The position numbers and the translations under genes were made by a program. Shown here one piece after another: positions 51,451-58,522 of a stretch of DNA of 64,000 nucleotides (positions are counted from its first letter, which is position 1; each line of letters starts with the position of its first letter). The notes beneath the pieces are model-generated. The model ran no database searches. It was given only the letters and a program-made list of their open reading frames with translations, and was not told the DNA's origin. Source of the DNA: a virus; IMG/VR virus record IMGVR_UViG_3300044726_000026, positions 1-64,000 of that record; one strand, written 5' to 3'.

Positions 51451-52683
51451 TTAGAGTTCGCCGGTAGCCGGTTCGGCAATGCCGAGTGCCCGCAGATCAG
51501 GGGCATCGTCACCTTCCTTCTCGTTGTCGTCATCGTCCTCGGACAGATCGTCTTCGTCATCGTCCGGGCCGAGTTCGTCATCGACAGACGCGGCGGGCTT
51601 TTTGCCGGCGGTCTTCGCGGCTTTCGCTGCTGCCTTCTCGGCAAGCACCTTGGCCGCAGCCTCGTCTTCCGCCGCCAGTTCATCGACTGTCTTCGCCCGC
51701 TGGATTTTGACCTCGAACGAGATGTCGGAGACGGCGATCTTTTTCTTGGGCGAGCGGGTGCCCTTGAACCAAGTCTCGTCGTCTTCGATCAGCGGCATGA
51801 ACTTCTCCACGTCCTCGTAGAGAAATTCAACACCCTCCTTGACCGCGAAGTTCATCCGCGTGGTGGCCATCATGTTGCGCGGCGGCTTCTCCCCGTTGGC
51901 TTCGAGGGTCTTCCGCGTCAGCTTGTCGACTTTCTTCTGCTCATTCTCAGCCGCACGGGCGTCGGCCTTCGCGAGAGCGTCCATGATCTTCTGGCCGGTG
52001 GGGTCTTTGCGAAGCTGTGCAATCGCCTCATAGGCCGCGATCCGGTTGTCGCGGATCGCATCACGCACGCCCTTCGGTGCGTTGATGATCGTCTTCAGGT
52101 CGCGAACGTGCTTGTTCGTGACACCAAGGCGGGCGGCGATATCGTCGTCGTCCATGCCGGTCTTCATCATGCGGTTGGCAAGGACGGCACGCTCCAAGAT
52201 CGTCGGACGAACGCCGGTGTTCTCTTTCCACAGAGACACCGCCAGATCCATGTCAGACGATCCCGGCTTCTTCATCACGACAGGCAGACGGGAGATGTCC
52301 GCCCCTTCGCTCGCCGCCAACATGGCGGCTTCGTACCGGCGATGGCCCGAGATCAGAGCCAACTTGGCTTCACCACCAAACTCGGCGGGGAACACACCGA
52401 GCGGCTGGGTGTCGTAGAAGCCCTCCATTTTCATGGCGTCGGCCAGTTCACGGATGCCGTCCTTGTACTCCTGGGTATCCGTCACACGCAGGTTGAACCC
52501 AGGCACCACGGTAATGCCGTCGAGGTCAACCATGTACAGCTTGCCGGTCTTGGTCGCACCGGAGTAGGCGAGTGCATCCCCGGACGTACTGGGGTCGAAC
52601 TCGATCATCTTCATACTCACCCGGTTGGGTGGAGGGGCTTTCGCCCTCGGCGCTTTGGCCGCAGCTTTTGCTTGTTTTGCCAT
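51451..52683 (-). CDS. ParB-like DNA-binding protein A
   Basis: 410 residues from ATG 52683. The ParB N-terminal fold is visible at ~60-150, with NLR, DGIRELADAMK, PLGVFP and SGHRRYEAAMLA, the GxRR nucleotide-binding box. A helix-turn-helix follows at ~190-215 (DDDIAARLGVTNKHVRDLK). The C-terminal third is Ala/Lys-rich and then extremely acidic (DDDEDDLSEDDDDNEKEGDD). CTP-dependent ParB proteins bind short palindromic sites and slide; phage relatives act in partition or as regulators. With no ParA nearby, and a palindrome next to its own promoter, it is a prime candidate reader of the genome-wide repeat. Confidence 0.85.
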   Translation of the reverse strand: MAKQAKAAAKAPRAKAPPPNRVSMKMIEFDPSTSGDALAYSGATKTGKLYMVDLDGITVVPGFNLRVTDTQEYKDGIRELADAMKMEGFYDTQPLGVFPAEFGGEAKLALISGHRRYEAAMLAASEGADISRLPVVMKKPGSSDMDLAVSLWKENTGVRPTILERAVLANRMMKTGMDDDDIAARLGVTNKHVRDLKTIINAPKGVRDAIRDNRIAAYEAIAQLRKDPTGQKIMDALAKADARAAENEQKKVDKLTRKTLEANGEKPPRNMMATTRMNFAVKEGVEFLYEDVEKFMPLIEDDETWFKGTRSPKKKIAVSDISFEVKIQRAKTVDELAAEDEAAAKVLAEKAAAKAAKTAGKKPAASVDDELGPDDDEDDLSEDDDDNEKEGDDAPDLRALGIAEPATGEL

Positions 52684-52743
52684 TGGAAGACGCTTGCCTT
52701 TCAGGTTGTTCGAACCGGGGAGGGTGTCTCCCTCGGTCCTCAG

Positions 52744-52772
52744 AGTTAAGCACCATGCGATTTGCATGTCAA
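52744..52772 (-). promoter_or_regulatory. Leftward promoter of ParB-like gene A
   Basis: Minus strand TTGACA (52767-52772), 17 bases, TTAACT (52744-52749). The -10 is weaker than in sister promoters. A palindrome copy (52782-52794) begins nine bases upstream of the -35, so autoregulation by whatever binds the palindrome is plausible. Confidence 0.65.
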
Positions 52773-52799
52773 GTCAGTTGGTGAAGTTACTTCCGAAAA

Positions 52800-53234
52800 T
52801 TATCGGTTCCAGAGGAACAGTCCGACCCGCCAATAACCGTCGTGGCAGGGGCCTCGGATCGAGTGTTCCCCGGCTGGTGTGGCGGGATCGTGTACCACCG
52901 CGCCGCCCTTAGCGACGACACAGTGGATGTGATACGTGTTCGTCCGACCTATCAAAAGATAGGTCGTCTCAGGCATTACATTGTGCATGTTCTCCAACAG
53001 GTTGTTGAGGGTGGGCAACTGGAACCCGAACTCCGCGTAGGTGTGACCGTGTGGTGCGAGCCACTTACGCAGCTTCCGGGTGCCGACAGGAGTCACCAGA
53101 TGGCCGTTGCCCGTAGTCTGATTGAAATTGGGGATCGCCGCGAGGCCCATATCCATCACCGATGCGATACAGGCCGCGAAGCAGTCCCCAGGATCACCGG
53201 TCTTAGCGCCGGTTCGCTGGTAGATTAGTTTCAT
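52800..53234 (-). CDS. C39/papain-like cysteine peptidase fold protein
   Basis: 144 residues. GDPGDCFAACIASVMDMG at ~13-30 puts a cysteine at the head of a helix, and HIHCVVAKGGAVVHDPAT (~103-120) supplies the His-Asp pair, the layout of C39-like and bacteriocin-processing peptidases found as small phage proteins. Substrate unknown; host-takeover proteolysis or transglutaminase-like chemistry are options. The ATG follows GGAGGAAGTAACTTCCC, where a palindrome copy contains the ribosome site. Confidence 0.7.
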   Translation of the reverse strand: MKLIYQRTGAKTGDPGDCFAACIASVMDMGLAAIPNFNQTTGNGHLVTPVGTRKLRKWLAPHGHTYAEFGFQLPTLNNLLENMHNVMPETTYLLIGRTNTYHIHCVVAKGGAVVHDPATPAGEHSIRGPCHDGYWRVGLFLWNR

Positions 53235-53250
53235 GGGAAGTTACTTCCTC

Positions 53251-53523
53251 CTATTCCACTCGGGTAATCATAAGCACGGCACCGATATCCCTGGACGCCG
53301 TGCGCCCTTCGAATGTCTCGGTGCTGAACCTACGCCCGGTGCGCTCTTGTATGCGCTGGACGGTTGGCTGCATCCCTAGTCGGAGGGTACGCAGGTACTC
53401 CCTGGGGACGTGCTTCAGCGTTTCGTCGGCGTCGAACCTCGCGCCGCGCATCAGGCACTCACCGATCTCCAGGGCTTCTATCTGTGCCCGATAGGAGACA
53501 TTTTCGTCGATAGTCGTGGACAT
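53251..53523 (-). CDS. Hypothetical protein
   Basis: 90 residues from ATG 53523 behind AAAGGAATGCC. Helical with many charged residues (DADETLKHVPREYLRTLRLG, TVQRIQERTGRRFSTETFEGRT); the pattern resembles a small DNA- or nucleotide-associated protein, but no family is recognised. The stop TAG merges with the GGAGG of the next gene. Confidence 0.65.
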   Translation of the reverse strand: MSTTIDENVSYRAQIEALEIGECLMRGARFDADETLKHVPREYLRTLRLGMQPTVQRIQERTGRRFSTETFEGRTASRDIGAVLMITRVE

Positions 53524-53533
53524 GGCATTCCTT

Positions 53534-53809
53534 TCACGCAGCGTCAGGGGTGGGAGGTTCAGTCTTCACGAAGCCCGGCAGGAGATCGACCTGAAACGAC
53601 AGTTTGGTCTTGCCGACTCGGCACAGGTACCGCTCCAGCAGACCGTCATAGCCGGTATTCTTTTCCTCCAAGGCTATCATGGTCATAACGACTTCGGGGT
53701 CTTTCTCACCTGTCAGATTACGCACCGTCTTGAAGTCAACTTCACGATGCGGTGTCGCTGTATGGAAGGTTCTCTTATAGGCTTCTTCGAGTTGGCTCAG
53801 TTTTATCAT
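53534..53809 (-). CDS. Hypothetical protein, first gene of leftward operon
   Basis: 91 residues from ATG 53809 behind GAGGAAACCAG. Helical N-terminal half (IKLSQLEEAYKRTFHTATP), then KDPEVVMTMIALEEKN. Not recognised. It follows a near-consensus promoter, with a palindrome copy (53821-53833) in the leader between promoter and ribosome site. Confidence 0.65.
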   Translation of the reverse strand: MIKLSQLEEAYKRTFHTATPHREVDFKTVRNLTGEKDPEVVMTMIALEEKNTGYDGLLERYLCRVGKTKLSFQVDLLPGFVKTEPPTPDAA

Positions 53810-53861
53810 CTGGTTTCCTCGGAAGTTACTTCCGACCGAAAGGGATTTTCGATCGTCAGAA

Positions 53862-53890
53862 AGCATAGCGCCACGCAAAACGTATGTCAA
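53862..53890 (-). promoter_or_regulatory. Leftward promoter, TTGACATAC family
   Basis: Minus strand TTGACA (53885-53890), spacer TACGTTTTGCGTGGCGC (17), TATGCT (53862-53867). It is almost identical to the rightward promoter at 59453, which suggests recent duplication or strong selection of the whole element. Confidence 0.92.
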
Positions 53891-54236
53891 GTTGAGTCTG
53901 ACGTGCGTAGTGGCGGAGTGGGTGGGCGTGCGTAGTGGCGGAGTGGGTACGGCGCGTAGTGGCGGAGTGGGTAAGGGCGCGTAGTGGCGGAGTGGGTAAC
54001 ACGGACGCGGGCTTCACGCATGGGCGGGGGTTCTCTCGCCGGGGACGCTCGCTCGCGTGTGCATGTGCGCGTACGCAAGCGTGTGCGGGTACCCACGGGT
54101 ACACGTGATGGCGCATGACCCTACGTGTGGGTACGCGTACGCGCGTGCGAGATCGTGTAGCGTGCGCGCATGACAACGCGCGTGATACGCGCCCGGTTTT
54201 CATGTGATCGCGATCCGCGCGAGCGCATGTGTCGGC
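53891..54236. repeat. Gene-free divergent region with ~24.5-bp-period repeat array
   Basis: Four exact copies of an 18-base unit, CGTAGTGGCGGAGTGGGT, start at 53906, 53931, 53955 and 53980 (period 25, 24, 25). Then come alternating purine/pyrimidine GTGCGC-type stretches with several short inverted repeats (GGGTACCC, GCGTACGC). A leftward promoter lies to the left and a rightward promoter to the right. Iteron-like arrays between divergent early promoters are typical of replication origins or centromere-like sites. The leftward frame crossing this region is a shadow. Confidence 0.8.
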
Positions 54237-54274
54237 TGAAGTCACTTCCACCGTGTTGTGGGGCAAAACATGGC

Positions 54275-54303
54275 TTGACATACATTTTGCAGGGTAGTAT
54301 GCT
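54275..54303 (+). promoter_or_regulatory. Rightward promoter, TTGACATAC family
   Basis: TTGACA (54275-54280), spacer TACATTTTGCAGGGTAG (17), TATGCT (54298-54303). Palindrome copies lie on both sides: 54237-54249 upstream and 54348-54360 in the leader. Confidence 0.92.
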
Positions 54304-54377
54304 TGCTGACGGTCGAAAACCGACCGAGTTCCTCGGCAAATGGCCGAGGAAGTAACTTCCAAGCGGAGCAAAAAATC

Positions 54378-54572
54378 GTGGCTCATAACGTCGAATACGC
54401 CGTCAAGGGCACCAAGCTGGTCATCACGATGGACATCAGTCCCGCGTCGATCAACGCGGCCCCGCCGTCCCAGACCGGCAAGACCAATTTGGTCGCGTCC
54501 ACTGGCGGTTCGGTGAAGGTTGACGGCAAGGACGGTTTGTCCTTCTCGGTCAACCTGATGCAGAAGAAGTAA
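54378..54572 (+). CDS. Small beta-rich protein
   Basis: 64 residues from GTG 54378 behind GGAGCAAAAAATC. Begins AHNVEYAVKGTKLVITMDIS and ends SFSVNLMQKK, apparently a small beta sheet. First gene of the rightward small-gene operon. Its stop TAA is inside a palindrome copy (54565). Family not recognised. Confidence 0.7.
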   Translation: MAHNVEYAVKGTKLVITMDISPASINAAPPSQTGKTNLVASTGGSVKVDGKDGLSFSVNLMQKK

Positions 54573-54582
54573 CTTCCACTTT

Positions 54583-54602
54583 GGCGGGGCTTCGGCCCCG
54601 CC
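54583..54602 (+). terminator. UUCG hairpin between operon genes
   Basis: GGCGGGGC-TTCG-GCCCCGCC: perfect 8-bp stem with the very stable UUCG tetraloop, directly after a palindrome copy and without a T run. Probably an mRNA-processing or 3'-protecting element rather than a full stop. Confidence 0.6.
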
Positions 54603-54620
54603 GCATCGGAGCAAATCGAA

Positions 54621-54821
54621 ATGGCAAAAACACCAGTCCCCGACGGGGAATGGCTCAAGACCGCGCCCATCAAGCAGATCAAGGTGCGGGTCTGCTCGCA
54701 CATGATCCTGTTGCCCTCGCACTATCGCGAGAACGGGACGTGCAAGTGCGACGATCCGGGCGAACTCGTCATGCGTGAGTGGGGCTACAAGTGGAGCCGG
54801 GAAAAGGGGCTTTGGGTCTAA
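54621..54821 (+). CDS. Small cysteine-motif protein (GTCKCDD family, copy 2)
   Basis: 66 residues, ATG behind GGAGCAAATCGAA. VRVCSHMILLPSHY and GTCKCDD give a C-x-H...C-x-C arrangement, likely zinc binding. Paralogue of the leftward gene at 48917-49093. The stop overlaps the next start as TAATG. Confidence 0.75.
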   Translation: MAKTPVPDGEWLKTAPIKQIKVRVCSHMILLPSHYRENGTCKCDDPGELVMREWGYKWSREKGLWV

Positions 54822-55003
54822 TGGCACAGGTCAGTCAGGATACCTTGCGGATCGACATTCTCCGCGAGGCGCGGGACCGCTATCTGGCGGTACGCAACAT
54901 GCACCACGTCACCAATGCGGAGGCGTCGTTGTGCAGTCTGAAAATCGCCGAATGCGAGGCGATGTTGCGCGAACTGCTGGAAATTCCAGCCGACGCGCCG
55001 TGA
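54821..55003 (+). CDS. Hypothetical helical protein
   Basis: 60 residues from ATG 54821. Almost entirely helical (TLRIDILREARDRYLAVRNM, CSLKIAECEAMLRELLEI). The stop TGA starts a palindrome copy (55001). Unrecognised. Confidence 0.6.
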   Translation: MAQVSQDTLRIDILREARDRYLAVRNMHHVTNAEASLCSLKIAECEAMLRELLEIPADAP

Positions 55004-55031
55004 AGTAACTTCGACAACAGGAGCAAAACCA

Positions 55032-55325
55032 GTGGCTTTGGCAGAAATCGTTAAGGAACTGGCGGCACTCACCGTGCCCCAGTACATCACCCGCGAGAAC
55101 GTGGACGAGTTGCTCGACAAGGGCATGATCGAGGTCCACATGAACAGCGGCAAGTGGTGGCGTGTGCGTCGCAACGGTCGCACGCAGAAGTGGAAGCGCG
55201 ACCCCTCGCGCATCCGCATCCCGTTCAAGTTCGGCTTGAAGGGTTGCGGGGCTTTCGAGACGCAGGACTTCAACGGGCCGCACGGCTCGTTGCGGACGGA
55301 TTACTTCCGCGTGGCACCCAACTAG
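55032..55325 (+). CDS. Hypothetical basic protein
   Basis: 97 residues from GTG 55032 with the standard leader AGGAGCAAAACCA. The N-terminal helix (AEIVKELAALTVPQYITREN) leads to a strongly basic stretch (KWWRVRRNGRTQKWKRDPSR) that could bind nucleic acid. No family recognised. Confidence 0.65.
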   Translation: MALAEIVKELAALTVPQYITRENVDELLDKGMIEVHMNSGKWWRVRRNGRTQKWKRDPSRIRIPFKFGLKGCGAFETQDFNGPHGSLRTDYFRVAPN

Positions 55326-55335
55326 GAGCATGAGA

Positions 55336-55617
55336 ATGGCCGTGACTGAAACCTACGAGGAAACCCTCATCAACTACGTCTGGTTCATCGAGTTCGAACG
55401 GGTGGAGGGTGGGGTGAAGTTACTTCGCAACTACCGCCTCCGGTTCAACAATCCCGACCGGCCCACGTCCCTCGGCGCGGGCCACACCATCGAGCGGACG
55501 GACGGCTCGCGTATCGTGGAGTCGGTCGAGATCGTCCCCTACAAGACCAACAAAAAAGAGGTCCACAAGGTCGTCAATCCGAAGCACGTCTTCTCCTACG
55601 AGAGCGAGGCGAACTGA
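55336..55617 (+). CDS. Hypothetical protein
   Basis: 93 residues from ATG 55336; AGGAG at 55324-55328 is seven bases away, whereas the in-frame ATG at 55330 is too close. Beta-rich (YVWFIEFERVEGG, LRNYRLRFNNPDRPTSLG). A palindrome copy (55415) codes VKLLRN. Unrecognised. Confidence 0.65.
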   Translation: MAVTETYEETLINYVWFIEFERVEGGVKLLRNYRLRFNNPDRPTSLGAGHTIERTDGSRIVESVEIVPYKTNKKEVHKVVNPKHVFSYESEAN

Positions 55618-55632
55618 CCGGTTTCGCGGACG

Positions 55633-55656
55633 GTTGCCGGGGCTACGGCCCCGGCA
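55633..55656 (+). terminator. Intercistronic hairpin
   Basis: TTGCCGGGGC, TACG loop, GCCCCGGCAA: ten-pair stem after the preceding gene and before a palindrome copy and a promoter. No T run follows. Confidence 0.6.
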
Positions 55657-55696
55657 ACAGCCTGGGAAACCCAGGAAGTTACTTCCACCAACAGAT

Positions 55697-55728
55697 TTGA
55701 CATACACTCCGCGTGGTGGTAGTATTCT
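55697..55728 (+). promoter_or_regulatory. Rightward promoter, TTGACATAC family
   Basis: TTGACA (55697-55702), then TACACTCCGCGTGGTGG and TAGTAT (55720-55725, 17-base spacing); TATTCT three bases later is an alternative -10. A palindrome copy (55674-55686) ends ten bases before the -35. Confidence 0.75.
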
Positions 55729-55752
55729 GAACCATCAACAAAAGGACCAAGC

Positions 55753-55995
55753 GTGGAAGAACTAAAAACCAAGCGTTATTGGCGTGGGTCCGCTCCCGTC
55801 AAATGTGACCTGTCGGAGCATAAGCCCGGCAAGCACGACATCGGCAACAACTTCATTGATGGCAAAACCACCATGGGACCGTGGGCCATCATGTGCTTGC
55901 GCTGTTCACGCATGTACGGCGTGGGCGTCGGAACCGGTCGAGGCCAACATTACCAGAAACAAGAAGATGGTCAGTGGCTGAAGATCGACGGCTAG
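55753..55995 (+). CDS. Hypothetical protein with possible zinc site
   Basis: 80 residues from GTG 55753 behind AAAGGACCAAGC. KCDLSEHKPGKHD and MCLRCSRMYG provide Cys/His pairs that could bind zinc; the end GQWLKIDG recalls the GTCKCDD paralogues, a loose resemblance. The TAG stop runs into a palindrome copy (55995). Confidence 0.65.
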   Translation: MEELKTKRYWRGSAPVKCDLSEHKPGKHDIGNNFIDGKTTMGPWAIMCLRCSRMYGVGVGTGRGQHYQKQEDGQWLKIDG

Positions 55996-56006
55996 GAAGT
56001 AACTTC

Positions 56007-56030
56007 GGCGGCGGGGCTTTTCCCGCCGCC
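56007..56030 (+). terminator. Intercistronic hairpin
   Basis: GGCGGCGGG and CCCGCCGCC pair around a CTTTT-type loop, immediately after a palindrome copy and before the next AGGAGCAAC leader; no T run. It belongs to the same series as 54583 and 55633. Confidence 0.55.
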
Positions 56031-56048
56031 GCTCTAGGAGCAACACAA

Positions 56049-56507
56049 ATGCAAAATCCACAAGAACAGGACTTCGACGACCGGACCTATCAGGACGGCG
56101 TGGACAAGGCGTGCGAGGTCATCGCGATTGCCTTGCGTGAGTGGGCCAGCCCCGCCGTTGGGCTGGGAGAGGATGTCGCGAAGGCTGTCGCCATCGCCCT
56201 CGACAACGCCAACATCGGCGCACACGCCTACATCTTCCGGGCCATCGTGAACGACACGCCGAACAAGTGGCGCGAGGTCACGGAGGAACGGTACGACGAG
56301 ATGCTTGGTGTCCTGCCGCCTATCGCCTGGACCGACTATGGGTTCCTCGTGGGCGAGCCGTGGGACCACCATCCGATCTACGGGTTCTCGCGCTACACGG
56401 CCATGCTCCAGTACTGCGGGCGCTTCTACGAGAGCACCCGTCCCGTGGGCGTGAAGGCGTGGAAGACGCTCGACCTGACGACCCTCGTGCGGGACATCCT
56501 CCCGTGA
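56049..56507 (+). CDS. Hypothetical protein
   Basis: 152 residues from ATG 56049 with leader TAGGAGCAACACAA. An N-terminal helical part (DGVDKACEVIAIALREWAS, DVAKAVAIALDNANIGAHAY) is followed by an aromatic-rich part (PIAWTDYGFLVGEPWDHHPIYGF). Not recognised. The stop overlaps the next start as GTGA. Confidence 0.65.
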   Translation: MQNPQEQDFDDRTYQDGVDKACEVIAIALREWASPAVGLGEDVAKAVAIALDNANIGAHAYIFRAIVNDTPNKWREVTEERYDEMLGVLPPIAWTDYGFLVGEPWDHHPIYGFSRYTAMLQYCGRFYESTRPVGVKAWKTLDLTTLVRDILP

Positions 56508-56746
56508 GAGGCTACCGGCTGTACTGGTGTACCTACTGGCGGCGCTACTTGGATACCATGCCGCCTCTGGTCATCTTCGTCGCCACGGACGGCACGGCTT
56601 ATGCCGCTGCCGATCCGATGAAGTTACTTCGGCAGAAGCGCCTTGGGAAAGCGCCGAAGCCGAAGGCGGTTCGACCGAAACGTCACCGGTTCGTGAAGCC
56701 GAAGATACCGAAGCCAACCCATGAAGCGCCCCGGAGGGCACAATGA
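56504..56746 (+). CDS. Small very basic protein
   Basis: 80 residues from GTG 56504 (alternative ATG 56558). A short hydrophobic strand (PPLVIFVATDGTAYAA) precedes a strongly basic Lys/Arg/Pro tail, which suggests nucleic-acid or ribosome contact. A palindrome copy (56619) codes MKLLRQ. It overlaps the next gene as ATGA. Confidence 0.6.
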   Translation: MRGYRLYWCTYWRRYLDTMPPLVIFVATDGTAYAAADPMKLLRQKRLGKAPKPKAVRPKRHRFVKPKIPKPTHEAPRRAQ

Positions 56747-57099
56747 GACGACGTTTCGAACTCTACTTCGACTGCGATAACGACAGCTTCACTGATCCCG
56801 GCCTCGTGGCCGGGATCAAGCGCACGTTGAAACTCGTGCGCTGGATGATCGGCAACAGTTTCGACCTGAGCAAAGGTAACGCCTCTGCACGGACCATCAT
56901 GGACGGCAACGGCAACACCGTGGGCGAGTGGCGCTATCGCGTGATGCCCGACCACATGCGGATCGTGGGTGTGCTTGGCCTGTGGTACGGCGACACGCCG
57001 CTGCCCGAGGGCTGGCGCTTTATGTTTGATCAGGACAAGAAGGCCAAGATCCGTTTCATCACCAACATGGAAGGAGGACCGTCCTATGAGCCAAGGTAA
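56743..57099 (+). CDS. Hypothetical protein
   Basis: 118 residues, ATGA overlap. Alpha/beta, with FELYFDCDNDSFTD at the start, GNTVGEWRYRVMPDHMRIVG in the middle and a C-terminus that overlaps the next gene. Unrecognised; no membrane or metal motif. Confidence 0.65.
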   Translation: MRRRFELYFDCDNDSFTDPGLVAGIKRTLKLVRWMIGNSFDLSKGNASARTIMDGNGNTVGEWRYRVMPDHMRIVGVLGLWYGDTPLPEGWRFMFDQDKKAKIRFITNMEGGPSYEPR

Positions 57100-57430
57100 C
57101 AAGGCGAAGGACATGATCCGCGCCGTCGTCGAGAAGGCGATTGCTGACGGTGCGATACCCGTTGAGGAAATCCCCGCCGTTCGGAAGTTACTTCCGAAGA
57201 CGACGGCAATTCGTAAGCGCACCGGGCCGAGTGCGGGGGCCACGTACGTCGATGACAATTTCGGCGTCTACGAAATCCGCGATGGCGATGATGTGCAGTT
57301 CTACTTCGCGATGCAACGCAAGTCGGTGCTGAAAACCTGCGTAGACTGCGGTCGCAAGGTCCGCATCAGCCCCGACTACGAGTGCTGCAATTCCTGCGCC
57401 GATGCCCGTGAGAGGGGCTGGGGCGGCTAG
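57086..57430 (+). CDS. Zinc-ribbon protein
   Basis: 114 residues from ATG 57086 behind AAGGAGGACC. The helical N-terminus (GNKAKDMIRAVVEKAIADG) ends at a palindrome copy coding RKLLPK (57183). The C-terminus is a zinc ribbon: CVDCGRKVRISPDYECCNSC (C-x2-C ... C-x2-C). Likely a small nucleic-acid or protein-binding regulator. The TAG stop is also the start of the next promoter's -35. Confidence 0.7.
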   Translation: MSQGNKAKDMIRAVVEKAIADGAIPVEEIPAVRKLLPKTTAIRKRTGPSAGATYVDDNFGVYEIRDGDDVQFYFAMQRKSVLKTCVDCGRKVRISPDYECCNSCADARERGWGG

Positions 57431-57456
57431 ACATTCATTTTGCAGTGTGCTAGACT
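57428..57456 (+). promoter_or_regulatory. Rightward promoter, degenerate member of the TTGACATAC family
   Basis: TAGACA (57428-57433), spacer TTCATTTTGCAGTGTGC (17), TAGACT (57451-57456). Weaker than its sisters, but the spacer similarity is clear. A palindrome copy (57493-57505) lies in the leader. Confidence 0.65.
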
Positions 57457-57525
57457 TGGCAAGATCGGAATGAAGGCCGGGGGTTCCGATCCGGAAGTTA
57501 CTTCCCCGGCCCAGGAGCAAAACTA

Positions 57526-57984
57526 ATGTCGAACCAAGTCGAAATGCGAACGCTGTTCGTTCGAAAGCGTCGAGAGATCGTCGAGCAGATCGTCAAGCTG
57601 GAAGCCAAGCTGGCCGTGTACGACGATCTGCTGGCCGAACTGCCCGATAACGTGTTCCCCACCTACAAGGGAACGGGTAAGGCGGTGACGGTCGAGGCGG
57701 CGCAACCCCTGGCTTTCGAGAAGCCCGCGAAGCGGACCTACTCCAAGCGGGAAAGCCGTGGTCCGAGCGCGACGGACGCCATCGAACTGGCGTTGGAAGC
57801 GGCAGGCGACAAGGGTGTCACCGCACGAGAAGTGGCGTCGGTGGCCGGAATGCCGACCGGTACCGCATCGGGCCGGTTGTCGCTGATGAAGGCCGAAGGC
57901 AGGGTCAGGCATGACCCGCCGCGCTATTTCGCCGTGCATAGCAAGCACGAGGACAACAACGTCGATCAGGGGAGGGGGGAATGA
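57526..57984 (+). CDS. Winged-helix DNA-binding protein
   Basis: 152 residues with leader CCAGGAGCAAAACTA. An N-terminal coiled coil (VRKRREIVEQIVKLEAKLAVYDDLLAEL, likely dimeric), a linker, then a winged helix at ~85-140 (GVTAREVASVAGMPTGTASGR, LSLMKAEGRVRHDPPRYFA). A dimeric DNA-binding protein with its own promoter is a second candidate for reading a palindromic site. It overlaps the next gene as ATGA. Confidence 0.75.
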   Translation: MSNQVEMRTLFVRKRREIVEQIVKLEAKLAVYDDLLAELPDNVFPTYKGTGKAVTVEAAQPLAFEKPAKRTYSKRESRGPSATDAIELALEAAGDKGVTAREVASVAGMPTGTASGRLSLMKAEGRVRHDPPRYFAVHSKHEDNNVDQGRGE

Positions 57985-58322
57985 CCTTTCGAATTTCGCC
58001 AAAGCCCGCCAAGAATACGGGTGGGTACCAGCAGGCGGTGTACCTGAAACGGACGCTAGAAGCCGGGGGGTGGGAGGCCGCGCTCGAACAGCGCGGCGCG
58101 ACGCCCGAGCATAACGTGCTGATGTCCGCCGTGTGGGCAATCGCCTTCCCGCGTGAGGGCGTGACCAAGCTGTCGTACGAGAACCACGAAATCACGTTCG
58201 ACTACACGTTCAAGCCCACGCAGAAAATGTCCATCGAGGTCGATGGCTTTCCGATCTCGTGGCACATCGTCGCGTTGAAGATCATGCTGCTCGATGACGA
58301 TGAGGAAGTTACTTCCCCATGA
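57981..58322 (+). CDS. Hypothetical protein
   Basis: 113 residues, ATGA overlap. Beta-rich C-terminal half (HEITFDYTFKPTQKMSIEVDGF). Ends DDDEEVTSP, where EVTS comes from a palindrome copy (58304) that directly precedes the next gene's start. Unrecognised. Confidence 0.65.
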   Translation: MTFRISPKPAKNTGGYQQAVYLKRTLEAGGWEAALEQRGATPEHNVLMSAVWAIAFPREGVTKLSYENHEITFDYTFKPTQKMSIEVDGFPISWHIVALKIMLLDDDEEVTSP

Positions 58323-58522
58323 AGATGCACCCATCAGTCACCCTGGATCGTGTCGTTGCCGCCGTGCGGCGCTACAACGAGACGACCGACAACCCAGGCA
58401 TCTGCATCGCTTGCGGGGCCGACGCCGAGGATGTCGAGCCTGATGCCCGTGCCTACGAGTGCGACCATTGCGGTTCTCATCGCGTCTACGGCGCGGAAGA
58501 ACTGCTGATGATGCTGGCATGA
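58319..58522 (+). CDS. Small zinc-ribbon protein
   Basis: 67 residues, ATGA overlap. CIACGADAEDVEPDARAYEC then DHCGSHRVYG gives a four-cysteine ribbon (C-x2-C-x17-C-x2-C). Such tiny phage zinc proteins often bind host polymerase or nucleases; the partner is unknown. The stop overlaps the lipoprotein start as ATGA. Confidence 0.7.
   Translation: MKMHPSVTLDRVVAAVRRYNETTDNPGICIACGADAEDVEPDARAYECDHCGSHRVYGAEELLMMLA

Noticed and set aside
53856-54827. Long leftward reading frame of 323 codons
   Set aside because: It runs antisense through two promoters, an iteron array and two well-supported rightward genes; its repetitive HSATT/PLRHYA residues only mirror the tandem repeat.
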